A stretch of DNA of 64,000 bases from Asticcacaulis sp. AC460 (GTDB taxonomy: Bacteria > Pseudomonadota > Alphaproteobacteria > Caulobacterales > Caulobacteraceae): contig NZ_AWGD01000019.1 in the NCBI RefSeq assembly GCF_000495795.1, forward strand, positions 1 to 64,000, written 5' to 3'. Position numbers and translations under genes: made by a program. Position 1 is the first letter of the stretch. Each line of letters starts with the position of its first letter. The notes below the pieces were generated by a model. That model did not search any database, had not been told where the DNA came from, and saw only the letters and a program-made list of their open reading frames with translations. Below are positions 9,062-17,019 of this stretch, one piece after another.

Positions 9062-10387
9062 ATGTCCGTCCGCTCAACACCCAAAACTCAGATCGTCGTG
9101 GTCGGTGGCGGCGCCGCTGGGCTGGAACTGGTGCGGCGGCTGGGGGCACGGTTCGGGCGGCGGGACCATGACATCATCCTGATCGATCGCAATCGCACCC
9201 ATATCTGGAAGCCCCTGCTGCACGAAGTCGCGGCGGGATCGCTCGACGCCAGCCTGGATGAGGTCGGGTATCGCGGCCACTGTCACCGCTGGGGCTATCG
9301 TTATCTTTATGGCACGCTCGACCGGATCGATCGCGCGGCGCGGCGCGTGCATATCGCGCCCGTGCTCGATCCCAAGGGGCGCGAAGTCGTCGCGGCCCAT
9401 TCGGTCCGCTACGACTATCTGGTCCTGGCCTATGGCTCGATGACCAACGATTTCGGCACGCCGGGTGTGGCCGAGAACTGCCTCTTCCTGGACAGCCGCG
9501 GTCAGGCCGATGCCTTTCGCGATCAGTTGCTGGATCAATGTCTACGGGTCTCGCGGTCCATGCAGACCGATCCGGCGTCCGACGCCCACGTCAGGGTCGT
9601 CATCGTGGGTGGCGGAGCGACCGGCGTCGAGCTGGCGGCGGAACTGTACAATGCCGCCGATGCCCTGGGTTATTACGGCCTGGAGGTGTTCGACCGCAGC
9701 CGGCTGGATGTGACCCTGCTGGAGGCTGGGCCGCGCATCCTGCCGGCCTTGCCGGAGCGTTTGGCCGAGGCGGCGCATCAGGAGCTCGAAGCGCTGGGCG
9801 TCAAGGTCAGGACGGGCACCGCCGTTACGGCGTCGCTGCCGTCGGGCATGGAAACAGCGGGTGCGGGCCAGATTCCGGCCGATCTCCAGGTCTGGGCCGC
9901 CGGCGTCAAGGCGGTGCCGATCCGCCAGGGTCTGGATGGGCTTGAGATATCACGGACCAACCAGGTGGTGGTCCGGCCGACGCTTCAGGTTGTCGGTGAC
10001 GACCGTGTCTTTGCCATAGGCGATTGCGCCTTCTGCAAATTGCCGGGGCAGGAACGGCCGGTACCGCCGCGCGCCCAGGCGGCGCACCAGATGGCAGAGA
10101 CCGCCTATGCCAATCTGGTTCGGTTGCAGCAGGGAAAGCCTCTGGTCGAGTTTGCCTACCACGACCACGGTTCGCTGGTGTCGCTGAGCCGGTTCTCGAC
10201 GGTGGGCTCGCTGATGGGCAGTCTGCTGGGCGGGCGCATGGCGGTCGAGGGGCGGCTGGCCCGGTTCGTCTATATGTCGCTGTACCGGATGCATATCCTG
10301 GCCGTGCACGGCTGGATAAAGGGCTTGGCGGTGATCTCGGTGGGACACATCAACCGGTTTATCCGTCCGAAGCTGAAGCTGCACTGA
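9062..10387 (+). CDS. ndh: Type II NADH:quinone oxidoreductase (NDH-2)
   Basis: A 441-residue FAD enzyme that oxidises NADH and reduces quinone at the inner face of the cytoplasmic membrane without pumping protons. The first dinucleotide fold (VVVGGGAAGLELVRRLG) is at the N-terminus and binds FAD. The second (VVIVGGGATGVELAAEL) binds NADH. The quinone-site/FAD motif near FAIGDCAF is present, and an amphipathic C-terminal segment would attach to the membrane. I chose ATG 9062 because GGAGAA sits five bases upstream; an earlier in-frame ATG at 9020 lacks this. Transcribed alone. Confidence 0.92.
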   Translation: MSVRSTPKTQIVVVGGGAAGLELVRRLGARFGRRDHDIILIDRNRTHIWKPLLHEVAAGSLDASLDEVGYRGHCHRWGYRYLYGTLDRIDRAARRVHIAPVLDPKGREVVAAHSVRYDYLVLAYGSMTNDFGTPGVAENCLFLDSRGQADAFRDQLLDQCLRVSRSMQTDPASDAHVRVVIVGGGATGVELAAELYNAADALGYYGLEVFDRSRLDVTLLEAGPRILPALPERLAEAAHQELEALGVKVRTGTAVTASLPSGMETAGAGQIPADLQVWAAGVKAVPIRQGLDGLEISRTNQVVVRPTLQVVGDDRVFAIGDCAFCKLPGQERPVPPRAQAAHQMAETAYANLVRLQQGKPLVEFAYHDHGSLVSLSRFSTVGSLMGSLLGGRMAVEGRLARFVYMSLYRMHILAVHGWIKGLAVISVGHINRFIRPKLKLH

Positions 10388-10430
10388 GCGTCAGGACGGA
10401 CGGCCTTAGGATGATATCCTGGGGAGGAAT

Positions 10431-10505
<75 letters not shown>

Positions 10506-10616
10506 TCATGTCCGTAAACGCGGGAGAAACCCGCCGGAGAGGCGCGCCTTATAGCCAGAAGGCCGGATGGCGCGCAAGTGCTTATTTTCCGAAACCTGTG
10601 AAAAACTTTTTGAGCC

Positions 10617-11603
10617 TCACAGCATGGCCGGAATGACCCGATCCGGCGGCCGGTGGCCGTCCTGGAAGGTCTTTACATTCAGGATTACCCGGTCGCCCAT
10701 GTCGGTGCGCGCCTCGATCGTCGACGACGCCATGTGCGGCAGCAGGATGGCATTGGGCAAACCGATCAGTTCCTGATTTATGGCCGGTTCGCGCTCATAG
10801 ACGTCCAGCCCGACGCCGGCGATGCGTTTCTCGCGCAACATGGCGGCCAGGGCCTGTTCGTCGACGATCTGGCCGCGCGCCGTATTGACCAGCAAGGCGT
10901 GCGGTTGCAGCTTGGCCAGGCGTTCGGCGCTGAGCAGGTGATAGGTGCTGGAACCGCCCGGCGCGTTGATCGAAATCACGTCCATCCGCGACAGCATCTG
11001 ATCCAGGTCGTCCCAGTAGGTGGCGCCCAGCTCGTCCGAGATGCGCGCCGACACCGGCTTGCGGTTATGATAGTGGACGCTCATGCCGAAGGCGCGGGCA
11101 CGGCGTGCCAGGGCCTGGCCGATGCGGCCCATGCCGATAATGCCCAGCCGTTTGCCATAGACGCGACGGCCTAGCAGGAAGGTTGGCGACCAGGCGGAGA
11201 ACTCGCCCTTCTGGACGATCTCGGCGCCTTCGACGAAGCGGCGCGACACGGCCAGAATCAGGCCCATGGTCATTTCGGCCGTGTCTTCGGTCAGGACGCC
11301 CGGTGTGTTGGTGATGATGATGCCTTTTTCGGCGCCCTTGACGACGTCGATATGGTCGTAGCCGACGCCGAAATTGGCGATCATCTTCAGCCGCTCCGGG
11401 GCGGCGTCGAAGAATTCGGCATCGATGCGGTCGTTGATCGAGGTCACCAGGACGTCGCAGTCCTGGGCCGCCTGCAGCAGCCGGTCGCGTGGCATCTGCG
11501 ACAGGTCGTACCACAGGGTGGTGTTGAACAGCTCGCGCATCCGCGTTTCCACGGGTTCGGGCAGCTTGACGGTGAGGACCACCTTAAGTTTCGTCGCGCT
11601 CAT
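10617..11603 (-). CDS. D-2-hydroxyacid dehydrogenase (glyoxylate/hydroxypyruvate reductase type)
   Basis: A 328-residue NAD(P)-dependent reductase of 2-oxo acids such as glyoxylate or hydroxypyruvate. The Rossmann motif GIIGMGRIGQALARR lies near residue 155. The substrate-binding loop NFGVGYDHID and the catalytic Arg (VNTARGQIVDE), Glu (DVYEREP) and His (LLPHMASST) are all present. The protein matches the D-glycerate dehydrogenase (GyaR/GhrB-like) branch rather than SerA, which would be longer. It stands alone, convergent with NDH-2 and the tRNA-Gly. Exact substrate is not determined. Confidence 0.9.
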   Translation of the reverse strand: MSATKLKVVLTVKLPEPVETRMRELFNTTLWYDLSQMPRDRLLQAAQDCDVLVTSINDRIDAEFFDAAPERLKMIANFGVGYDHIDVVKGAEKGIIITNTPGVLTEDTAEMTMGLILAVSRRFVEGAEIVQKGEFSAWSPTFLLGRRVYGKRLGIIGMGRIGQALARRARAFGMSVHYHNRKPVSARISDELGATYWDDLDQMLSRMDVISINAPGGSSTYHLLSAERLAKLQPHALLVNTARGQIVDEQALAAMLREKRIAGVGLDVYEREPAINQELIGLPNAILLPHMASSTIEARTDMGDRVILNVKTFQDGHRPPDRVIPAML

Positions 11604-11783
11604 AAAAGCCTTTTATGTCTTTTCGCCGCGTCCGTATTCCGGTTCTTTCCCTAAACCGGCGGAACGGCGATGCATGTGTTTGATGGCGAATTATCTTCCG
11701 GTTAACCAAATCTGAACCATGCCCGCCAAGAATGGCACGCAACACGGCGCCCGATCCGGCGCTCCCACACGCTTTTCCAAGCC

Positions 11784-12374
11784 ATGTTTGATAACCGCTG
11801 CCCCGACATAAACGCGTTGACCCAGTCAGTTCAAGCCCTTCCCGGCCGTTTTTGGCCTGCCGCGGCGGCTTTTGCCGTGCTGATCGCGCTGGCCGTGCCG
11901 GCGCAGGCGGGCGAACCCGTGGAATATGACACGCCGTCCAAGGCGGCCGTGCCGCGCTGGGCCATGTTGGGCAAGAACGAGGTCAATGCCCGCAATGGTC
12001 CGAGCCTGGATAACCGCAAGGTGTGGACCTACCGCAAGGCCGGCATTCCGGTGCAGATTATCTCCGAGACTCGCGACTGGCGGCTGATCTGCGATCCCGC
12101 CGGCGGTGTCGCCTGGGTGAAGAAGAGCATGTTGCGGTCGCCGCGCAATGTCATCACGCCGCCCCAGAAGCTGGAATTACGAACCGATCCGAAGCCGGAC
12201 GCCGACGTCAAGGCGATTGTGCGGCCGCGCGTCGTCGCCTCGGTGGAAAAGTGCAAGGACGCCTGGTGCCGGATTTCCGTCGCCGGCCAGACCGGCTGGG
12301 CGCCGAAGAATGTCCTGTGGGGCATGCAGACGACGGCGGTCTGCGCCCGGCCCAATCCGCTGGCCGAACGTTAA
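11784..12374 (+). CDS. Exported bacterial SH3-like domain protein
   Basis: A 196-residue protein with a hydrophobic segment ending VPAQAGEP (about residues 25-43), so it is probably exported. Two SH3-like (DUF1058-type) units follow: the first has NARNGPSLDNRKVWTYRKAG, the second LRTDPKPDADVKAIVRPRV. Conserved Trp, Cys and Gly residues fit SH3b domains that bind cell-wall peptides. The second N-terminal Met context is poor, so the start could vary by several residues. It lies just upstream of fabA but is separated by about 130 bases. Function in the wall or envelope is inferred. Confidence 0.8.
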   Translation: MFDNRCPDINALTQSVQALPGRFWPAAAAFAVLIALAVPAQAGEPVEYDTPSKAAVPRWAMLGKNEVNARNGPSLDNRKVWTYRKAGIPVQIISETRDWRLICDPAGGVAWVKKSMLRSPRNVITPPQKLELRTDPKPDADVKAIVRPRVVASVEKCKDAWCRISVAGQTGWAPKNVLWGMQTTAVCARPNPLAER

Positions 12375-12505
12375 GCGTTCGCAATCGGTTACAAAAAACG
12401 ATTGAGCCCCGACGCTGTGTCGTGTAACGCACTCTCCACTTAAGTTACAGATCGTGATCGCACTTACGGGGAGTGCGGGTGCGTGACATGGAGCCCATTG
12501 GACGG

Positions 12506-13024
12506 ATGACGGATCGCCCCAACGCGTATGACTACGAAGCCCTGCTGGCCTGCGGGCGCGGTGACATGTTCGGCCCGGGCAATGCCCAGCTGCCGGCACC
12601 GCCGATGCTGATGTTCGATCGAATCATCGAAATCACCGACAATGGCGGCACCCACGGCAAGGGACATATCGAAGCCGAACTGGATATCCGCCCGGACCTG
12701 TGGTTCTTCGGTTGCCACTTCATCGGCGACCCGGTCATGCCGGGCTGCCTGGGGCTGGACGCCATGTGGCAACTGGTCGGCTTCTATCTCGGCTGGCGCG
12801 GCAATCCCGGGCGCGGTCGCGCGCTGGGTGTCGGCGATGTCAAGTTCACCGGCCAGGTGACCCCCGATGTCAAAAAAGTGACCTACAAGATCGATATGAA
12901 GCGCGTCATGTCGGGCAAATTGATCATGGGGATCGGCGACGGGGTTGTCGAAGCCGATGGCAAGCTTATCTATCAGGCGTCGGGCCTGAGAGTTGGGTTG
13001 TTCGACGCCAAGGACCTGGGCTAA
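12506..13024 (+). CDS. fabA: 3-hydroxydecanoyl-ACP dehydratase/isomerase
   Basis: FabA dehydrates 3-hydroxydecanoyl-ACP and isomerises the trans-2 product to cis-3, the branch point of unsaturated fatty acid synthesis. It has the full hot-dog signature: [23 protein letters not shown] holds the catalytic His and the following Asp-containing helix. Starting at ATG 12506 gives 172 residues, the standard FabA length. Earlier in-frame starts (GTG 12473, GTG 12479, ATG 12488) would add up to 11 residues, and one of them has a GGGGAG upstream, so the start is not fully settled. fabB follows within about 46 bases. Confidence 0.95.
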   Translation: MTDRPNAYDYEALLACGRGDMFGPGNAQLPAPPMLMFDRIIEITDNGGTHGKGHIEAELDIRPDLWFFGCHFIGDPVMPGCLGLDAMWQLVGFYLGWRGNPGRGRALGVGDVKFTGQVTPDVKKVTYKIDMKRVMSGKLIMGIGDGVVEADGKLIYQASGLRVGLFDAKDLG

Positions 13025-13070
13025 AAGACCCGTCCGCGTCATGAATCTGGTGGGATCGCAAGGACTAGGC

Positions 13071-14294
13071 ATGCGTAGAGTCGTCATTACAGGTATGGGA
13101 ATCGTCTCCTCCATCGGCAACGGTGTCGACGAGGTTACCCAGTCCCTGCGCGAGGCGCGCTCAGGCGTCGTGGCCGCCGAGGACTATGCCCGGCTGGGCT
13201 TCAAGTGCCAGGTTCACGCGGCGCCGAAGATCGAGGACTGGACCAAGATGGTCGACCGCCGCGCCGCCCGCTTCCTGGCGCCCGGCACGGCCTATGGTCA
13301 CATCGCCATGGAACAGGCGATCGCGGCGTCCGGCCTGGAAAAGTCGGAAATCTCGCATGAGCGCACCGGCATCATCTTCGGCTCGGGCGGGCCTTCGACC
13401 CGCGCCATCGTCGACGCCGCCGACACCACGCGCGAAAAGAATTCGCCCAAGCGCATCGGGCCGTTCGCCGTGCCCAAGGCGATGTCGTCGGGACCGTCGG
13501 CGACGCTGGCCACCTGGTTCGAAATCCGCGGCATCAACTATTCGATCTCGTCGGCCTGTGCGACCAGTGTGCACTGCATCGGCGCCGCCGCCGAACAGAT
13601 CCTGATGGGCAAGCAGGACATCATCTTCGCCGGTGGTACCGAGGAACTGGACTGGACGCTGTCGGACATGTTCGACGCCATGGGCGCCATGTCGAGTAAT
13701 TTCAACGATCGTCCGGCGGTCGCCTCGCGAGCCTATGACCGCGACCGCGACGGTTTCGTCATCGCCGGCGGCGCCGGTCTGGTGGTCGTGGAAGAGTACG
13801 AGCACGCCAAGGCGCGCGGCGCCAATATAGTCGCCGAAATCGTCGGCTATGCCGCCAACAGCGACGGCTATGACATGGTCGCGCCGTCGGGTGAGGGGGC
13901 GGAACGCTGCATGAAGCTGGCCCTGGCCGAGGCCGGCGGCCGCAAGATCGACTATCTCAATCCGCATGGCACGTCGACGCCGGTCGGGGATTCGAAAGAG
14001 ATGGGCGCAGTGCGCAATGTCTTCGGCGATAATGGCCCGATGGTGTCGTCGACCAAGTCGCTGACCGGACACTCGCTGGGGGCTGCCGGCGCCCAGGAAG
14101 CTATCTATTGCCTGTTGATGATGCAGAACGACTTCGCTGCCGAAAGCGCCCATATTGAGAACCTCGATCCGGAATTCGACGGCATGCCGATCCTGCGCCA
14201 GCGTCACGACGGCAAGATCGGGACGGCCATGTCGAACTCGTTCGGCTTCGGCGGCACCAACGGCTCGATCATCCTCAGCCGCGAAGACCTGTAG
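13071..14294 (+). CDS. fabB: Beta-ketoacyl-ACP synthase I
   Basis: A 407-residue condensing enzyme of the KAS I class, elongating cis-3-decenoyl-ACP made by FabA. The catalytic Cys lies in [12 protein letters not shown]; the two His residues lie in [11 protein letters not shown] and [14 protein letters not shown] 13071 is preceded by AAGGACTAGG. The frame stays open to 12993, overlapping fabA, but this is not needed. Together with fabA and fabI it makes a compact fatty acid operon, and no FadR/Fur-type regulator is adjacent. Confidence 0.95.
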   Translation: MRRVVITGMGIVSSIGNGVDEVTQSLREARSGVVAAEDYARLGFKCQVHAAPKIEDWTKMVDRRAARFLAPGTAYGHIAMEQAIAASGLEKSEISHERTGIIFGSGGPSTRAIVDAADTTREKNSPKRIGPFAVPKAMSSGPSATLATWFEIRGINYSISSACATSVHCIGAAAEQILMGKQDIIFAGGTEELDWTLSDMFDAMGAMSSNFNDRPAVASRAYDRDRDGFVIAGGAGLVVVEEYEHAKARGANIVAEIVGYAANSDGYDMVAPSGEGAERCMKLALAEAGGRKIDYLNPHGTSTPVGDSKEMGAVRNVFGDNGPMVSSTKSLTGHSLGAAGAQEAIYCLLMMQNDFAAESAHIENLDPEFDGMPILRQRHDGKIGTAMSNSFGFGGTNGSIILSREDL

Positions 14295-14399
14295 GCCCCC
14301 GCCTTAAGCCCTTGCCATTGCGCGCATAATTTGCTCTTAACGGCCGTATCCTGCCCGTGAACGGGGAGGCGATGAGCACGAGCAGACGAGGATTTGAGC

Positions 14400-15215
14400 A
14401 TGGCCGATGAATGGAACTTCCCCAAGGGCGACCTGATGAAGGGCAAGAAGGGCCTGGTCATGGGCGTGGCCAATGACAAGTCCATCGCCTGGGGCATTGC
14501 CTGCCAACTGGCCGCCCAGGGCGCCGACATCGCTTTGTCCTATATGGGCGAAAGCCTGCTGCGCCGGGTCGAGCCGCTCGCCCAGTCGATCGGCATCCAG
14601 CACTTGATCGAATGCGACGTCACCAATGACGCCTCGATGGACACGGCCTTCGCCAAGTTGAAGGAGATTTATGGTGAGATCGACTTCCTGGTCCACTCGA
14701 TCGCCTTCGCCAACAAGAACGAGCTGCAGGGCTCGTTCGTCGAGAACACCACCCGCGAAGGCTTCCTGCTGGCCATGAATGTGTCGGCCTTCTCGTTCGT
14801 CGACAGCGCGCGCCGCGCCGCCGAACTGATGCCGAACGGCGGCTCGCTGATCACCCTGACCTATCTCGGCTCCGAGCGCGTCATTCCCAACTACAACACC
14901 ATGGGCGTGGCCAAGGCGGCGCTGGAAGCTTCGACCCGCTACATCGCCCGTGACCTGGGACCGAAGGGCATCCGCGTCAATGCCATCTCGGCCGGCGCCA
15001 TGCGCACGCTCAGCCTGGCCGGGATTTCCGGCGGCCGTGCCCTGCATTCCAAGGGCAAGGCCTTCTCGCTGATGAAGGAAGACACCGCCATGGAAGGCGT
15101 CGCCGGCGCTGCCCTGTGGCTGGCTTCGGATCTGGGCCTGACCACGACCGGCGAAGTCGTCCATGTCGATGCCGGCTTCCATGTGGTCGGCCTGCCCGAC
15201 GATATGGAGATGTAA
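14400..15215 (+). CDS. fabI: Enoyl-ACP reductase (NADH), FabI type
   Basis: A 271-residue short-chain dehydrogenase-fold enzyme that completes each elongation cycle. The cofactor loop GVANDKSIAWGIA and the catalytic Tyr-x6-Lys (in NYNTMGVAKAALEAS) are typical of FabI, the triclosan-sensitive form. ATG 14400 follows GAGGA with seven bases spacing. The gap from fabB is about 105 bases, so it may have its own promoter. The next gene starts five bases after the stop. Confidence 0.95.
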   Translation: MADEWNFPKGDLMKGKKGLVMGVANDKSIAWGIACQLAAQGADIALSYMGESLLRRVEPLAQSIGIQHLIECDVTNDASMDTAFAKLKEIYGEIDFLVHSIAFANKNELQGSFVENTTREGFLLAMNVSAFSFVDSARRAAELMPNGGSLITLTYLGSERVIPNYNTMGVAKAALEASTRYIARDLGPKGIRVNAISAGAMRTLSLAGISGGRALHSKGKAFSLMKEDTAMEGVAGAALWLASDLGLTTTGEVVHVDAGFHVVGLPDDMEM

Positions 15216-15219
15216 GCGG

Positions 15220-15792
15220 ATGCCGCGGTGTTTCATCATCGCGGGACCCAATGGCGCCGGCAAGACGACGTTTGCGCTCAAATACTTGCCGCGCCAAGGG
15301 GTAGAGACGTTTCTCAACGCGGATATGATCGCGTCGGGCCTCTCGCCCTTTGCGCCTGAAAAGCAGGCCGCTGCAGCAGGTCGGTTGTTTCTCGAACAGA
15401 TCGAGAAATGTATAGCAGAAGGGCGCGATTTCGCTTTTGAGACCACCTTGTCAGGCAGGGCGTATCTTAAGCTCATTGAGCGTTTACAGGCATCAGGATG
15501 GGCGGTCGAGCTTATCTATTTGGCCTTACCCAGCGCAGACATGTCGATTTCGCGCGTGGCTGAACGCGTTGCGCACGGCGGTCATCATATTCCGTCAACC
15601 GACATTATCCGACGATATCCGCGTAGTTTGCGAAATTTGTTGAATGACTATAGTATGAAAGTGGATGAGTGCCATTGTTATCTCAACACCGAGTTCCTGA
15701 CCCACCTGATTTTCGAAAGGTATGGCCAAGCCCTCGTTATTCGAGATCGTGATGTCTATCTTCAGCTTGAAAGTCTTGCAGGTTTAAACTGA
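15220..15792 (+). CDS. Zeta-toxin-like P-loop kinase
   Basis: A 190-residue P-loop protein beginning FIIAGPNGAGKTTFA (Walker A, residues about 5-19). It is followed by LNADMIASGLSP and FAFETTLSGRAYL, which are the substrate-Asp and second conserved motifs of the zeta toxin/UDP-GlcNAc kinase superfamily. HGGHHIP and RYPRSLRNL give the basic sites for phosphoryl transfer. Family members phosphorylate cell-wall precursors or other small substrates and may be toxins or housekeeping kinases. It starts five bases after fabI and its stop overlaps the 57-residue gene that follows, so an association with that small protein is likely. Toxicity is inference. Confidence 0.78.
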   Translation: MPRCFIIAGPNGAGKTTFALKYLPRQGVETFLNADMIASGLSPFAPEKQAAAAGRLFLEQIEKCIAEGRDFAFETTLSGRAYLKLIERLQASGWAVELIYLALPSADMSISRVAERVAHGGHHIPSTDIIRRYPRSLRNLLNDYSMKVDECHCYLNTEFLTHLIFERYGQALVIRDRDVYLQLESLAGLN

Positions 15793-15965
15793 TGCCCGTG
15801 CCACCTGACGCTAAGAAAAAGTCAGACGCTATCTCCGCTGCCCTTCGGGATGCGGTGGTAGAGGCTATCGACCGTAAGCGCAAGCTGGGCCAGTACTGGG
15901 TTGTCTGGGACGGTGAAAAGCCGGTCGAGGTACACCCCGATACCAAGCAGACCGCCGCCGAATGA
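15792..15965 (+). CDS. 57-residue partner of the zeta-like kinase
   Basis: A 57-residue, lysine-rich protein (starts MPVPPDAKKKSDAIS; ends DTKQTAAE). Its ATG shares one base with the upstream stop (TGATG), and its own stop overlaps the next start (ATGA). The middle is a predicted helix, ALRDAVVEAIDRKRKLG, followed by a strand with QYWVVWDGEKPVEV. I do not know the family. Because it is locked between the kinase and the zincin by overlaps it is surely translated. An antitoxin role for the kinase is possible, although classical epsilon antitoxins precede zeta. Confidence 0.75.
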   Translation: MPVPPDAKKKSDAISAALRDAVVEAIDRKRKLGQYWVVWDGEKPVEVHPDTKQTAAE

Positions 15966-16375
15966 CCATCAAATCCTACGGTGAGGCGCCGACGCTCGAC
16001 GACATCGAGATCGTTGCCCGTTCCACGCTCAAGAAACTGCCCCATCCGTTCGACAGGCACCTGCGCGACGTCGTGGTGATCGTCGAGGACTTTCCCAACG
16101 CCGACATGCTGCAGGAACTGGGAATCGAGGATCCGTTCGAATTGACCGGGCTCTACACCGGCCGGCCGGCGGAACTGGAGACCATGACCGGCGACATGCC
16201 GTCGATGATCCATCTGTTCCGCCGCCCCATACTGGACGAATGGGCCGAGGGCGGGGTGACTCTCGAGGACCTCATCGCGCACATCCTGATCCACGAAGCC
16301 GGCCACCATTTCGGGCTGTCGGACGACGACATGGATTGGATGGAAACGCTACTTAAGAGCGGAACAGCTCACTAA
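15962..16375 (+). CDS. Small zincin metallopeptidase family protein
   Basis: A 137-residue protein with the HExxH motif in LIHEAGHHFGLSDDDMD near its C-terminus. The HEAGHHFGLSDDD form is that of the small 'metallopeptidase family' (Zincin_1, PF06262) common in Alphaproteobacteria and Actinobacteria. The rest of the chain (FPNADMLQELGI, LTGLYTGRP) agrees. Substrate is unknown. It starts inside the stop of the 57-residue gene, so kinase, small protein and zincin form one unit. Confidence 0.88.
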   Translation: MTIKSYGEAPTLDDIEIVARSTLKKLPHPFDRHLRDVVVIVEDFPNADMLQELGIEDPFELTGLYTGRPAELETMTGDMPSMIHLFRRPILDEWAEGGVTLEDLIAHILIHEAGHHFGLSDDDMDWMETLLKSGTAH

Positions 16376-16381
16376 GCGCGG

Positions 16382-16708
16382 TCAGTTGTCGGACGAGGTG
16401 TCCCGTGTAAAGACGGCAAACTGGCCGTTATCCAGGTCGGCGGCGATCTCATAGCTGATGATGGCGGCCAAACGGGACGCATGGATCTGAACGAAATTAT
16501 GGAAATTTCCCACGCTTTCACTGTTGCCGACAATCACCACTTCCGCCTGGCCGGTAAGTTCGTCGCAGATTTGTGCAAAAAAATCGTGGACGTCCGTCAC
16601 GGCTGACCCGTTGTCACGGGCGGCCTTGGCATAATATTCTGCAGCACTGTACAGGATCGGCTGAGTAACCTGGGTGTGTTTCGGCGTGGTAGCGCGGCTA
16701 TGTGGCAT
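16382..16708 (-). CDS. eRF1-like C-terminal-domain protein (baeRF-like), short
   Basis: A 108-residue cytosolic protein. Its C-terminal half (AEVVIVGNSESVGNFHNFV...LAAIISYEIAADLDNGQF) has the nucleotide-fold pattern of the last domain in bacterial eRF1-like 'host attachment/translational machinery' proteins. The usual N-terminal domains are missing. ATG 16708 has a GGGAACGG upstream; the frame extends to 16795 with two other possible starts. Convergent with the zincin, with stops six bases apart. The assignment rests on pattern only. Confidence 0.5.
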   Translation of the reverse strand: MPHSRATTPKHTQVTQPILYSAAEYYAKAARDNGSAVTDVHDFFAQICDELTGQAEVVIVGNSESVGNFHNFVQIHASRLAAIISYEIAADLDNGQFAVFTRDTSSDN

Positions 16709-17019
16709 GTATCCGTTCCCGATATGCATCTTTTTTGCGCACAATAGCACCTGCGAATGAAAATTCGGATAAGAAAAATCAAGGAATGCGCACAATTAGA
16801 TGTTGCGGTGCGATGTAATCGATATCGCAATAGCGATATTGCATCAGCGAAAAACTACGTTGTTTCGCCTGTTTAACGAATTTGCTGTATTAATTCGACG
16901 TTAACCTTGAGAATAAATTCCTTATTTTCCAAGTATATTATTTTACGTTTACATTGTTTGTTTTCTTAAAAAACACAGGTTTCAGAACAATCATGCCCTG
17001 CATCATAAGGGTATAAGTG
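16709..17019. promoter_or_regulatory. AT-rich region upstream of the PL7 lyase with two GCGCACAAT half-sites
   Basis: A strikingly AT-rich stretch in a GC-rich window, containing the divergent promoters for the eRF1-like gene and the PL7 lyase. Two copies of GCGCACAAT lie at 16737-16745 and 16788-16796. The same half-site builds the perfect palindrome at 19071-19087 before the second lyase, and a related inverted repeat lies at 39710-39731 before the alginate operon. AAGGG near 17007 is the SD for the lyase. Binding protein unknown. Confidence 0.5.
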
